A stretch of DNA of 64,000 bases from Streptomyces sp. TBY4 (GTDB lineage Bacteria > Actinomycetota > Actinomycetes > Streptomycetales > Streptomycetaceae), in assembly GCF_024213195.1 (NCBI RefSeq), contig NZ_JANAVF010000002.1, positions 372,001-436,000 of the forward strand. The letters run 5' to 3'. Both the position numbers and the translations under genes were made by a program. How positions within the stretch are numbered: position 1 is the first letter of the stretch; the number at the start of each line of letters is the position of its first letter. The notes under the pieces were generated by a model. The model was not told the origin of the DNA. It did not search any database and saw only the letters and a list, made by a program, of their open reading frames with translations. Positions 1-8,136 of this stretch are shown one piece after another.

Positions 1-357
1 CCCGGTGCCAGGGGGGCCGCGCTGGTCGACTGGAGCAGCGGACTGGCCCTCGGCACCGCCGGGGAATCACCCGTGGGGGACCACGAGACCACCGCGGCCG
101 AGACGGCCGAGCTGGCCCGGGCGGCCGCCGAGTACGAGTCCTTCGCCCCGGACGGTACCGAGGCGCAGGACGGCGCCGGGCCGCCCGTGGAGGACCTGAT
201 CGTCACCACCCGGACCGGCTACCACGTGCTCCGCTTCGTCGAGACCAGCTTCGACAGCAGCGTGTTCCTGCACCTGTGGCTCGACCGGGCCGACGGCAAC
301 CTCGCCCTCGCCCGCCACAGACTCAGGGCCCTGGCCGAGGAGCTGGTACTGAAATGA
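1..357 (+). CDS. Roadblock/LC7 domain protein, 5'-truncated by window edge
   Basis: The frame is open from base 1 to the TGA at 355-357; the true start lies before the window. Visible residues include ALVDWSSGLALGT early and a C-terminal stretch VLRFVETS...VFLHLWLDRADGNLALARHRL. Both align by eye with the complete Roadblock protein at 1690-2067 (ALVDCSSGMALGT, MIRLLRS...LFLYVALDRNRANLAMARHQL), so these are paralogues. Roadblock/LC7 proteins are small dimerising partners or regulators of small GTPases and signalling complexes. The stop overlaps the next start (ATGA, 354-357), indicating translational coupling. An ATG-like start at 73 would delete half the domain and is rejected. Confidence 0.85.
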   Translation, partial: PGARGAALVDWSSGLALGTAGESPVGDHETTAAETAELARAAAEYESFAPDGTEAQDGAGPPVEDLIVTTRTGYHVLRFVETSFDSSVFLHLWLDRADGNLALARHRLRALAEELVLK

Positions 358-1133
358 CCGCCGTCGCCACGGTCGCCGTCTCCCCGCTGCTCACCCGGCT
401 CGCCGCCGAGCGGGCCACCGGCGCCCTGTTCCGCGAGCGCGGCACCCTCTTCCTGGAGGACGGCCGCGTGGTGCACGCGGAGAGCCCGGCCACCCCCGGA
501 CTCGACGTCCTGCTCACCACCGGCGGGGGACTCACCCCCGAGCGCTGGACCGAAGCCGTGAACGAGGCCGGCGCCCGCCGCCAGGTCGCCCGCTTCCTCG
601 TCGACAGCGGCGGGCTCGCAGGCGGCGAACTGGAGATATGCCACCTCGCCGCGATCTTCGACGCCGCCTTCTTCGCCCTCTCCCCAGGCAGCGGCCCCTC
701 CCGCTTCCGGCGAGGGGCCACCCACTGGATCGGCTCCGTCCGCTCCGTTCCGGCCGCCGCCGTCGAGCGGGAGACCTGCCGTCGCCGCGAACTGCTCGAC
801 GCGGTCTGGCCCTACCCGCTGCTGGACACCTCTCCCGTCGTGCCCCGCCCAGCCGCGCCGGGGCAGACCGTCACCGCCCGCCAGCGGCTCCTGCTGGAGC
901 GGGCCGACGGGGTGCGGACCCCGGCGGACCTCGCCTGGGTGCTGGGCCGGCCGGCCTTCCACACCCTGCTCGACGTACGACGCCTCGCGGCGGCCGGGCT
1001 GGTCGAGACCCCGCACGCGCCGGCACCCGCCGCCGCCGCGGAGGCGCCGCTACCCGACTGGATGACGCAGGCCCAGTCCCCGGACGTGGCGTTGCTGCGC
1101 CGGTTACGCGACGCACTGGAGGCAAGCCTGTGA
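354..1133 (+). CDS. DUF4388-like regulatory protein with C-terminal winged helix
   Basis: 259 aa, starting at the ATG that overlaps the previous stop. The N-terminal half (LTRLAAERATGALF...GTLFLEDGRVVHAES) resembles the DUF4388/PatA-like fold found in bacterial signalling proteins. Residues about 175-230 (RQRLLLERADGVRTPADLAWVLGR...LLDVRRLAAAGLVET) look like a winged helix. No membrane segment or catalytic motif is visible. Being sandwiched between Roadblock genes suggests it belongs to the same signalling module, perhaps as a DNA- or partner-binding output. Family assignment is by eye and the precise role is unknown. Confidence 0.65.
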   Translation: MTAVATVAVSPLLTRLAAERATGALFRERGTLFLEDGRVVHAESPATPGLDVLLTTGGGLTPERWTEAVNEAGARRQVARFLVDSGGLAGGELEICHLAAIFDAAFFALSPGSGPSRFRRGATHWIGSVRSVPAAAVERETCRRRELLDAVWPYPLLDTSPVVPRPAAPGQTVTARQRLLLERADGVRTPADLAWVLGRPAFHTLLDVRRLAAAGLVETPHAPAPAAAAEAPLPDWMTQAQSPDVALLRRLRDALEASL

Positions 1134-1204
1134 GGCTCCCCCTGCGAGCCGCCCAGCGCGGTGACCGTTCCGAGCGGCGGCAGTCCGAAAGGAGAAGGTC
1201 CGAC

Positions 1205-1621
1205 ATGAGTACGGTGCCCGCCGAAGCCGAGGCCGAGATACTCGCCGAGCTCCGACGGCTGCGGGCCCGTGTCCCGCAGCTGGGCGGGGCTCTCGCCGCG
1301 AGCGTCGACGGCCTGGTCCTGGCCCACGACAGCGCCGCCACCGAGGCGGAATCCGTGGCCGCCCTGACCGCCGCGGCCCTCGGGGTGGCCCAGCGGCTCA
1401 GCGACTGCACCGGGCAGGGCGGGTTCCGCGAGCTGCTCGTGCGCGGGGAGGACGGGTACGTCGCCACCTACGCGGCGGGCGACGCGGCCGTGCTGACCCT
1501 GATCGCGGAGCCGCGCGTCAACGTCGGCCGGCTCCACCTGGAGGCCCGGCGTTCCAGTCTGCGCATAGCGGAGCTGATCGACCACAGCCTCGGCCGCCGC
1601 GGCCCCGGCCCGGGCTCCTGA
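1205..1621 (+). CDS. Roadblock/LC7 domain protein
   Basis: 138 aa. The start is chosen for the Shine-Dalgarno GAAAGGAGAAGG just upstream. The pattern GALAASVDGLVLAHDS...VAALTAAALGVAQRLS...ELLVRGEDGYVATYAAGDAAVLTLIAEPRVNVGRLHLEARR is typical of the actinobacterial Roadblock/LC7 proteins found in conservons. It is more diverged from the flanking Roadblock proteins than those two are from each other. It probably acts in the cytoplasm as a dimeric scaffold in a GTPase-type signalling switch; no GTPase gene is visible inside the window. Confidence 0.85.
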   Translation: MSTVPAEAEAEILAELRRLRARVPQLGGALAASVDGLVLAHDSAATEAESVAALTAAALGVAQRLSDCTGQGGFRELLVRGEDGYVATYAAGDAAVLTLIAEPRVNVGRLHLEARRSSLRIAELIDHSLGRRGPGPGS

Positions 1622-1689
1622 TCCACCAGACCACGTACATCCGTACCGACCGAGAACGCTCAGGACACCGAAGAGAAAGAGGAACCGCC

Positions 1690-2067
1690 ATGGCCAACGT
1701 GGAGACATCGCTCAAGGAAGCCACCACCAGCATCGACGGCGTGCTCGGCGTCGCCCTGGTCGACTGCAGCAGCGGTATGGCCCTCGGCACCATCGGAGGC
1801 GGAAAGGACCTCGACCTCACGGTCGCCGCCGCGGGCAACACCGACGTGGTGCGGGCCAAGCTCCGCACCATGGAGATGCTCGGCATGAAGGACGAGAACA
1901 TCGAGGACATCCTCATCACCCTCGGAACCCAGTACCACATGATCCGGCTCCTGAGGAGCCGGGGCTCCGCGGGGCTCTTCCTCTATGTCGCGCTCGACAG
2001 GAACCGGGCCAATCTCGCGATGGCCCGGCACCAGCTGAAGAAGATCGAGGCTGAGCTGGAAGTGTGA
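1690..2067 (+). CDS. Roadblock/LC7 domain protein
   Basis: 125 aa, ATG preceded by GAAAGAGGAA. It has the complete Roadblock fold: an N-terminal helix, the strand pair GVLGVALVDCSSGMALGTI, a central helix, then ILITLGTQYHMIRLLRS...GLFLYVALDRNRANLAMARHQLKKIEAEL. It is the paralogue of the partial gene at the left edge. It is the last gene of the cluster and is followed by a strong hairpin terminator at 2085-2114, so the four genes are probably one transcript. Confidence 0.88.
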   Translation: MANVETSLKEATTSIDGVLGVALVDCSSGMALGTIGGGKDLDLTVAAAGNTDVVRAKLRTMEMLGMKDENIEDILITLGTQYHMIRLLRSRGSAGLFLYVALDRNRANLAMARHQLKKIEAELEV

Positions 2068-2084
2068 TCCGATGACGGCGAGGT

Positions 2085-2114
2085 GGCGGGCGGCTGAAAT
2101 CCTTGCCGCCCGCC
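2085..2114 (+). terminator. Intrinsic terminator after the Roadblock cluster
   Basis: Perfect 10-bp stem GGCGGGCGGC (2085-2094) and GCCGCCCGCC (2105-2114) with a 10-nt loop, 17 bases after the last Roadblock stop codon. It separates the cluster from the teichoic-acid gene, whose own upstream region (2140-2215) is unusually AT-rich and probably carries a promoter. Confidence 0.75.
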
Positions 2115-2229
2115 CCGGCGGCTTCTTCCTTATGTCCGAGACGAGCGGTTTTTATCATCTCGTTACAGAGTAAGATGCTGTAATCGGCTGATCATCAATA
2201 GTGTTATTGAGCTGGAGAACTCGCCACCC

Positions 2230-5200
2230 ATGCCCCCGCGCCTGAGTATCGTCGTGCCCGTCTACAACGTCGAGCTCTATCTCGACGAGTGCCTGGAGTC
2301 CATTGCGGCACAGGAATTCGACGACTTCGAGGTCGTTCTCGTGGACGACGGATCCACCGACGGCAGCGCGGCAATCGCCCAGGCCTTCGTCGACCGCGAC
2401 GACCGCTTCCGGCTGGTCCTCCAGAAGAACGCCGGACTCGGCGCCGCCCGCAACGTGGGCGCCCGGCACATCAGCCCGGACACCGAGTACCTGGCCTTCG
2501 TCGACAGTGACGACACCATGCCGACGTACGCCTACCAGCGCATGATCGACGCCCTCGACGAGACCGGCTCCGACTTCGCCGCCGGCAACGTCAAGCGTTT
2601 CCGGTCCGTCGGCATGCAGCAGTCCTGGGGACACCACGTGGCCTTCGCCACGACCCGGCTGAAGACCCACATCTCCAAGTTCCCGGCGCTGGTCACCGAC
2701 CGCACCGCGTGGAACAAGGTCTACCGGCGCAGCTTCTGGGACGAGCACGACTTCCAGTACCCGGAAGGCATCCTCTACGAGGACGCCCCCGTCTCCATCC
2801 CCGCGCACTACTTCGCCAAGAGCGTCGACGTCCTCGGCGACTGCGTCTACCACTGGCGCGTCCGCGAAACCGGCGAGCGCTCCATCACCCAGCGTTCCAC
2901 CGACCCGGTTTCGGTCATCGACCGGGTCACCTCCGTCCGCATGGTCCGCGAGGCCCTCAAGGGCAAGCAGGGCGCCACCTACGCCCGCTACCTGCGCGAC
3001 TACGACCGCAACGTGCTGAGCGAGGAACTCCCGCTCATCTACAAGTACGTTCCCGAGGCGGGCGACGACTTCCGCGCCGCCTTCGCCAAGGAGGCCGGCG
3101 GCCTCGTCCGGGAGATCGGCACCGGACCGTGGCCCGACCTCACGGTCGCCGACCGGCTCAAGGCGTACCTCGCCGGAGAGGGCCGCATCGAGGAGTTCGT
3201 CGCCCTCATCGAGCACCAGCGCGACTTCCACTACAGCGTCCCGGTCAAGGGACTGGCCCGCCCGCAGGCCGACTACCCCTTCCTCAAGGCGCCGGTCCCC
3301 GCGAAGGTCCTCACCCTCGGCCCGCGCGAACGGCGCGTCGTCAGCCGCGTGGAGCAGGCCCAGTGGTCCGACGGCAAGCTGCTGCTGCGCGGTTACGCCG
3401 TCCCCGGCCACCTGGGCGCCGAGAGTCGCCTCGGCTCGCGCAAGATGCTGGTCTTCCGCGAGAACGGCAACGGCCGCCGGACCGTCGTCACCACCCGTAC
3501 GGTCGCCTCCCCGATGGCCACCGTCGCCACCCCGCACCTCGCCCTGCGCCACGCGGACTGGGCCGGATTCACCGCCGTCATCGATCCCACCATCTTCCAG
3601 ACGGGCGGCAAGTGGAACGAAGGCCTGTGGAGCACCTCCGTCGCCGTCACCGGCGCCGGCGGTCTGCACCGCGCCCGGCTCAAGGGCGGCGAGCACGACA
3701 GCGGACAGAACCCGCCCGCGCACTGGGTCGCCCCGGACGTGCGGATCGTCCCGACCACCACCGGTTCCTTCGGCATCCAGGTCGAGATCGTCCGCGCCCG
3801 CGCCCTGGACGTCCGCCCGGCCGGTGACGACGCCGTCGAGGTGTCGGGCGAGCTCGCCGCAGAGATCGGCGCCGGAGCCACCCTGCGCGCGACGCACGTC
3901 GACACCGGAACCGTGCTCGAGTCCCCGGTCGAGACCGCCCCCGCCGTCACCGGCGGCCGGATCCCCTTCACCGCGCGCGTGCCGCTGGCCGGTCTGGCCG
4001 CCGTCCCGGACACCCCGGGCGTGCCCGGTCAGTGGACCCCGAAGCCGTGGAGCCTGACCGTGATCGGCGCCGACGGCTCCGAGCACCGGCTGGCACACGA
4101 CGAGCGCGGCGGGTTCGCCGGACTGGTCGTCCCGGTGCCCGGCGAGGAGACCGGCCGTGCGCTCTTCGCCAAGCGCGGCAACACCGGACACCTCACCCTC
4201 TCGATCCAGCTCTCCCCGCCGCTGGTCGACACCGTCGAGGCCCGGGACGGCGCCCTGACGCTCCGGGGCCGCTTCGTCGCGCCCCTGGACGAGGCCCACG
4301 AGCTGGTCCTGCACGATGCCTCCGGCGCGGAGTTCAGCTACCCCGTCACCCGTGACGGCGACACCTTCGAAGCCTCCTTCGAGCCGGTGCTCGACGAGAG
4401 CCGCGCCGGCCGGACCCCGCTGCCGCAGGGCCGGTGGTGGCCCACGCTGCGCCCGGTCTCCCAGGGCGGAGCCACCGCGGGTCTGCTCGGCGTCGACCGG
4501 GGCGCCCCGCTGCAGTTCGCCCCGACCGCCCTGCACGCGGGACCCCACGCCGTCACGGCCCGGGGCCGCCGGATACGCGTCGAAGCGCGCCTCTACGACC
4601 GCGTCGCGTTCATCGCCGATCCGATGATCAGCCCGCACGACCGCTCGCGCTACGCGCAGCGGATCGCGCGCGATGTCACGTACCCGGCGCAGAGCGCCCT
4701 CCCGGTCAAGGACATCGTGGTCTACGACGCCTTCCAGGGGTACGGCGCCGGTGACTCGCCCCGCGCCATCCACGAGGAACTCCTGCGGCGCGGCGAGAAG
4801 CTCGAACACGTCTGGCTGGTCCGCGACGGCCGCGCCGAGGTCCCGGAGACCGCCCGCGCGGTCCAGTACGACAGCCTCGAATCCTGGGACCTGCTCGCGC
4901 GGGCCCGGTACTACGTGGTCAACGACAGCGTGCCGTTCGCCTTCACCCGGCGCCCCGGCCAGACCGTCGTGCAGACGTGGCACGGTACGCCGCTGAAGCA
5001 GATCGGCCACGACTTCGTGCACGACTACTACACCAGCCCCGAGGTGCTGGAGGCGCTGGCGCACGACAGCGCGCAGTGGACGCTGCTCGCCTCCCCGGGC
5101 TCGTACGCCACCCCGGTCCTGAAGCGGGCGCTCGGCTACGACGGCGCGGTCGTCGAGTCCGGCAGCCCGCGCACGGACGCGCTGGTGCGGCCCGACGCGC

Positions 5201-5793
5201 AGCGGATCGCGGAGGTCCGCCGGCGGCTCGGCCTGCCCGAGGGCAAGAAGGTCGTCCTCTACATGCCCACGTGGCGGGAGAACCGCCTGGGCTGGTCGGT
5301 GTCCTCCGGCTACAAGCTCGACCTGCAGATCGACCTGGACGCGGCCCGCCGTGAGCTGGGCGAGGACCACGTCCTGCTGATCCGCGGCCACCACAAGGTC
5401 ACCGAGCAGGTGCGCGAAGGCGTCCGCGACGGCTTCGTCGTCGACGTGTCGCGCTGGCCCGACGCCACCGACCTGCTGCTCGTCGCCGACGTGCTGATCT
5501 CGGACTACTCCTCCGCGATCTTCGACTTCATGCACACCGACCGGCCGGTCCTGCTCTTCGCCCACGACCTGGAGCACTACCGGGACACGCTCCGCGGGTT
5601 CACCTTCGACCTGGAGAAGAAGGCCCCGGGCCCGCTGCTGCGGGATTCCGCGAGCCTGATCGAGGCCGTGCGGAACGCGGACGCGGTGGGCGCGGAGTAC
5701 GCGCAGGCGCGGGCCGCGTTCCGGGAGGAGTTCTGCGACCTGGACGACGGCGAGGCGGCCCGCCGGGTCGTCGACCGCATGCTCGAGATGTAA
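2230..5793 (+). CDS. Fused GT2 glycosyltransferase and TagF/CDP-glycerol glycerophosphotransferase
   Basis: 1187 aa. Residues 1-230 are a GT-A family 2 glycosyltransferase: LSIVVPVYN, VLVDDGSTDGS (36-46), NAGLGAARNVG and the DXD-like VDSDD (91-95). A central region of about 500 residues has beta-rich, Ig-like segments. Residues 830-1187 are a TagB/TagF-type domain with QTWHGTPLKQIG (His at 918), SPRTDAL (from 978), YMPTWRE, RGHHKV and ISDYSSAIFDF (Ser at 1091), the signature of polyol-phosphate polymerases. It probably builds a glycosylated teichoic or teichulosonic acid at the inner membrane face. No ABC exporter or CDP-glycerol synthase is adjacent. A hairpin terminator follows at 5822-5870. 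Confidence 0.88.
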   Translation: MPPRLSIVVPVYNVELYLDECLESIAAQEFDDFEVVLVDDGSTDGSAAIAQAFVDRDDRFRLVLQKNAGLGAARNVGARHISPDTEYLAFVDSDDTMPTYAYQRMIDALDETGSDFAAGNVKRFRSVGMQQSWGHHVAFATTRLKTHISKFPALVTDRTAWNKVYRRSFWDEHDFQYPEGILYEDAPVSIPAHYFAKSVDVLGDCVYHWRVRETGERSITQRSTDPVSVIDRVTSVRMVREALKGKQGATYARYLRDYDRNVLSEELPLIYKYVPEAGDDFRAAFAKEAGGLVREIGTGPWPDLTVADRLKAYLAGEGRIEEFVALIEHQRDFHYSVPVKGLARPQADYPFLKAPVPAKVLTLGPRERRVVSRVEQAQWSDGKLLLRGYAVPGHLGAESRLGSRKMLVFRENGNGRRTVVTTRTVASPMATVATPHLALRHADWAGFTAVIDPTIFQTGGKWNEGLWSTSVAVTGAGGLHRARLKGGEHDSGQNPPAHWVAPDVRIVPTTTGSFGIQVEIVRARALDVRPAGDDAVEVSGELAAEIGAGATLRATHVDTGTVLESPVETAPAVTGGRIPFTARVPLAGLAAVPDTPGVPGQWTPKPWSLTVIGADGSEHRLAHDERGGFAGLVVPVPGEETGRALFAKRGNTGHLTLSIQLSPPLVDTVEARDGALTLRGRFVAPLDEAHELVLHDASGAEFSYPVTRDGDTFEASFEPVLDESRAGRTPLPQGRWWPTLRPVSQGGATAGLLGVDRGAPLQFAPTALHAGPHAVTARGRRIRVEARLYDRVAFIADPMISPHDRSRYAQRIARDVTYPAQSALPVKDIVVYDAFQGYGAGDSPRAIHEELLRRGEKLEHVWLVRDGRAEVPETARAVQYDSLESWDLLARARYYVVNDSVPFAFTRRPGQTVVQTWHGTPLKQIGHDFVHDYYTSPEVLEALAHDSAQWTLLASPGSYATPVLKRALGYDGAVVESGSPRTDALVRPDAQRIAEVRRRLGLPEGKKVVLYMPTWRENRLGWSVSSGYKLDLQIDLDAARRELGEDHVLLIRGHHKVTEQVREGVRDGFVVDVSRWPDATDLLLVADVLISDYSSAIFDFMHTDRPVLLFAHDLEHYRDTLRGFTFDLEKKAPGPLLRDSASLIEAVRNADAVGAEYAQARAAFREEFCDLDDGEAARRVVDRMLEM

Positions 5794-5821
5794 CCCGCCC
5801 GAGTGCATTCCGGACGGAATG

Positions 5822-5870
5822 CGGACCGGTCCCGGCCCCACCGATGAGTTTCGGGGCCGGGACCGGTCCG
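5822..5870 (+). terminator. Strong intrinsic terminator
   Basis: Perfect 18-bp inverted repeat: left arm CGGACCGGTCCCGGCCCC (5822-5839), right arm its exact complement (5853-5870), 13-nt loop. It lies 28 bases past the teichoic-acid gene stop. An in-frame ATG at 5844 for the next gene falls in the loop and is therefore not used as the start. Confidence 0.85.
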
Positions 5871-5915
5871 TATGTGTGGCAGGGATTCCCCCCGCCCCAC
5901 TCCCTGGAGGCCGTC

Positions 5916-6398
5916 ATGGCGAGCAACCCCTTCACCACCTGTCTGTGGTTCGACGGTGCGGCGGAGGCCGCCGCCGACTACTACCTGTCGGTCTTCAAGG
6001 ACGGCAGGCGCGGCCGCGTGGGCCTCTATCCCGAGGGGAGCCCCGGCGTCGCGGGCGAGGTCATGGTCGTCGAGTTCGAGATCAACGGCCAGCGGTTCGT
6101 CGGCCTCAACGGCGGCCCCCAGTTCCCCTTCACCGAGGCCGTCTCCTTCCAGATCCACTGCACCGACGACGCCGAGGCGGACTACTACTACGAGGCGCTG
6201 ACCAGCGACGGCGGCCAGGAATCCGCCTGCGGCTGGGTCAAGGACAAGTTCGGGCTGTCCTGGCAGGTCATCCCGGCCGGGGCCATCGAGCTGATCTCCG
6301 ACCCCGACCCGGGGCGGGCCGCGCGGGCGACGGCCGCGATGATGCAGATGAAGAAGCTCGACGTGGCGCAGATGCGGCGGGCGGCCGACGCCGGCTGA
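5916..6398 (+). CDS. VOC superfamily (PhnB-like) protein
   Basis: 160 aa from ATG 5916, preceded by CTGGAGG. It has the PhnB/'3-demethylubiquinone methyltransferase-like' layout: NPFTTCLWFDGAAEAAADYYLSVF, a central FEINGQRFVGLNGGPQFPFTEAVSFQIHC, then CGWVKDKFGLSWQVIP. This betaalphabetabetabeta fold serves dioxygenases, antibiotic-binding proteins and epimerases; nothing here identifies a substrate. It stands alone after a strong terminator, with the convergent sirtuin gene downstream. Confidence 0.85.
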   Translation: MASNPFTTCLWFDGAAEAAADYYLSVFKDGRRGRVGLYPEGSPGVAGEVMVVEFEINGQRFVGLNGGPQFPFTEAVSFQIHCTDDAEADYYYEALTSDGGQESACGWVKDKFGLSWQVIPAGAIELISDPDPGRAARATAAMMQMKKLDVAQMRRAADAG

Positions 6399-6413
6399 GG
6401 CGGGGCGGGCCGG

Positions 6414-7154
6414 TCAGGAGAGCACGCCCTGCGAGGCGATCCGTGCCAGCAGGGCGGGCAGCGCCGTCCCGATGGGCTCGCGGATCACCTCGTCGGCGAG
6501 GGAGTCGTACGGGGTCTCCTCGGCGTTCACGATGATCAGGCGGGCCCCGGCCTCCGCGGCCATCCCGGCCAGCGAGGCCGCGGGCTGCACCTGGAGCGTC
6601 GAGCCCACGGCCACGAACACCTGGCACCCCTTGGCGACCGCGACGGCCTTCGCGAGCACCTCGGGGTCCAGCCGCTCCCCGAACATCACGGTCGCCGCCT
6701 TCAGGATCCCGCCGCACGCGAGGCAGGCCGGATCCGGTTCCCCGGCGGCGATCCGGGCCAGCGCCTCGTCCATGCCGGTCCGCGCACGGCACACCGTGCA
6801 CACCACGGACCGCGCCGTGCCGTGCAGTTCGAACACCTTGCGCGCCGGGGTTCCGGCGAGCTGGTGCAGCCCATCCACGTTCTGCGTGATCACCCGCAGC
6901 GGGATCCCGGCACGCTCCAGTTCCGCGACGGCGAGGTGCGCCGCGTTCGGCCGCGCCCCCAGGGCCCCGATCTCGGCGCGCATCAGCCAGGACCGGCGCC
7001 GGATCTCCGGATCGGCCATGTAGGACGCGTAGGTCACGAGCTTCTCGGCGTCGGGCTCCCGACGCCACAGCCCCTGCGGCCCCCGATAGTCGGGAATCCC
7101 CGAATCGGTGGACATCCCGGCCCCACTGAACACTGCGACGAGCGGCTTTCCCAT
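6414..7154 (-). CDS. Sir2-family NAD-dependent protein deacylase
   Basis: 246 aa. Motifs: NAD-binding FSGAGMSTDSGIPDYRG near the N-terminus, ITQNVDGLHQLAG, catalytic His in FELHGTARS, zinc cysteines CTVC and CLAC, then MFGERL, VAVGSTLQVQPAASL and LIIVNAEETPYD. Length and motifs are those of a class III bacterial sirtuin (SIR2Am/CobB group) that removes acetyl or other acyl groups from lysine in the cytoplasm. It is divergent from the ATP-grasp gene at 7216, with only 61 bases between the starts, so they may share a regulatory region. Confidence 0.93.
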   Translation of the reverse strand: MGKPLVAVFSGAGMSTDSGIPDYRGPQGLWRREPDAEKLVTYASYMADPEIRRRSWLMRAEIGALGARPNAAHLAVAELERAGIPLRVITQNVDGLHQLAGTPARKVFELHGTARSVVCTVCRARTGMDEALARIAAGEPDPACLACGGILKAATVMFGERLDPEVLAKAVAVAKGCQVFVAVGSTLQVQPAASLAGMAAEAGARLIIVNAEETPYDSLADEVIREPIGTALPALLARIASQGVLS

Positions 7155-7215
7155 GCGCCGACTCTAAGGAGCCCGCACCGACTTCTCCACGGGTTTCCGG
7201 CCGTAGGGTGGCGGC

Positions 7216-8094
7216 ATGCCGACCACCGTCCTCTACTGCTCCGATCCGCTGAACGGGCGCCGCCCCGATGCCCACTTCGCCGAGGAGGCCCGCGCGGTGC
7301 GCGCCGCCGGGGGCGGCATCGGGCTCATCGACCACGACGCGCTGCTCGCCGGCGAGACCGGCCGGGCCGTGGCCGCGGTCCCCGCCGGGGCGGGGCCGCT
7401 CTGGTACCGGGGCTGGATGATTCCGGCGGGCCGGTACGCCGAGCTCGACGCGGCGCTGCGCGAGCGCGGCGCCGCCCTGCGCGTCACCCCGGACGCCTAC
7501 CGGCGTGCCCACGAACTCCCCGGCTGGTACGAGGCGTTCGCCGGACTGACCCCGCCCAGCCGCTGGCTGGCGACGCCCCCGGGAAGGACCCCGGAGGCGG
7601 ACCGGCTCGCGGAGGCCGCCGCCGCACTCCCCTGCCGCGCCGGGATCGTCAAGGACTACGTCAAGTCCCGCAAGCACGAGTGGGCCGAGGCCTGCCACCT
7701 CCCCGACCTCACGGACCGGGACGCCGTCCACCGCGTGGTGGACCGCTTTGTGGAACTCCAGGGCGAGGACCTGACCGGCGGGGTGGTGCTGCGCGCCTTC
7801 GAACCGTTCACGGCGGCCGGGGGCGTGGCCGCCGAGGTGCGGGTCTGGTGGCGCGACGGGGAGCCCCGGATGGTCACCGCCCACCCCGACAGCCCGTACG
7901 CCGAGGCAGCGGCGCCGGACCTCGGAGCGGTGCGGGCGGCCGTCGCGGAGCTCGGCTGCGGCTTCGTCACCACGGACCTCGCGCTGCGCGCGGACGGGGT
8001 CTGGCGGGTCGTGGAGGTGGGCGACGGGCAGGTGAGCGATCTGCACCGGGAGGCCGATCGCACGGCGTTCGTCCGCCTCCTGACGGGGGGTTGA
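7216..8094 (+). CDS. ATP-grasp domain protein
   Basis: 292 aa. The C-terminal half has the ATP-grasp pattern: IVKDYVKSRKHEW (ATP-binding Lys), GGVVLRAFEPF, EVRVWWRDG, and the metal-binding end VWRVVEVGDGQVSDLH. The N-terminal part resembles DUF4343 proteins. Such enzymes make amide, ester or thioester bonds from a carboxylate and ATP, but the substrate cannot be read from the sequence. The next gene (GNAT) is co-directional, 42 bases away. Confidence 0.8.
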   Translation: MPTTVLYCSDPLNGRRPDAHFAEEARAVRAAGGGIGLIDHDALLAGETGRAVAAVPAGAGPLWYRGWMIPAGRYAELDAALRERGAALRVTPDAYRRAHELPGWYEAFAGLTPPSRWLATPPGRTPEADRLAEAAAALPCRAGIVKDYVKSRKHEWAEACHLPDLTDRDAVHRVVDRFVELQGEDLTGGVVLRAFEPFTAAGGVAAEVRVWWRDGEPRMVTAHPDSPYAEAAAPDLGAVRAAVAELGCGFVTTDLALRADGVWRVVEVGDGQVSDLHREADRTAFVRLLTGG

Positions 8095-8136
8095 GTCCGC
8101 ACGGGAGGCGGGAGCGGATCTGGTACAACAGCGGAC

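Noticed and set aside
2155..5841. 1228-codon open frame antisense to the teichoic-acid gene
   Set aside because: It has no family-like motifs, no ribosome site and the Gly/Val/Arg/Asp-rich composition of a GC-driven shadow; the plus strand carries clear GT2 and TagF motifs.
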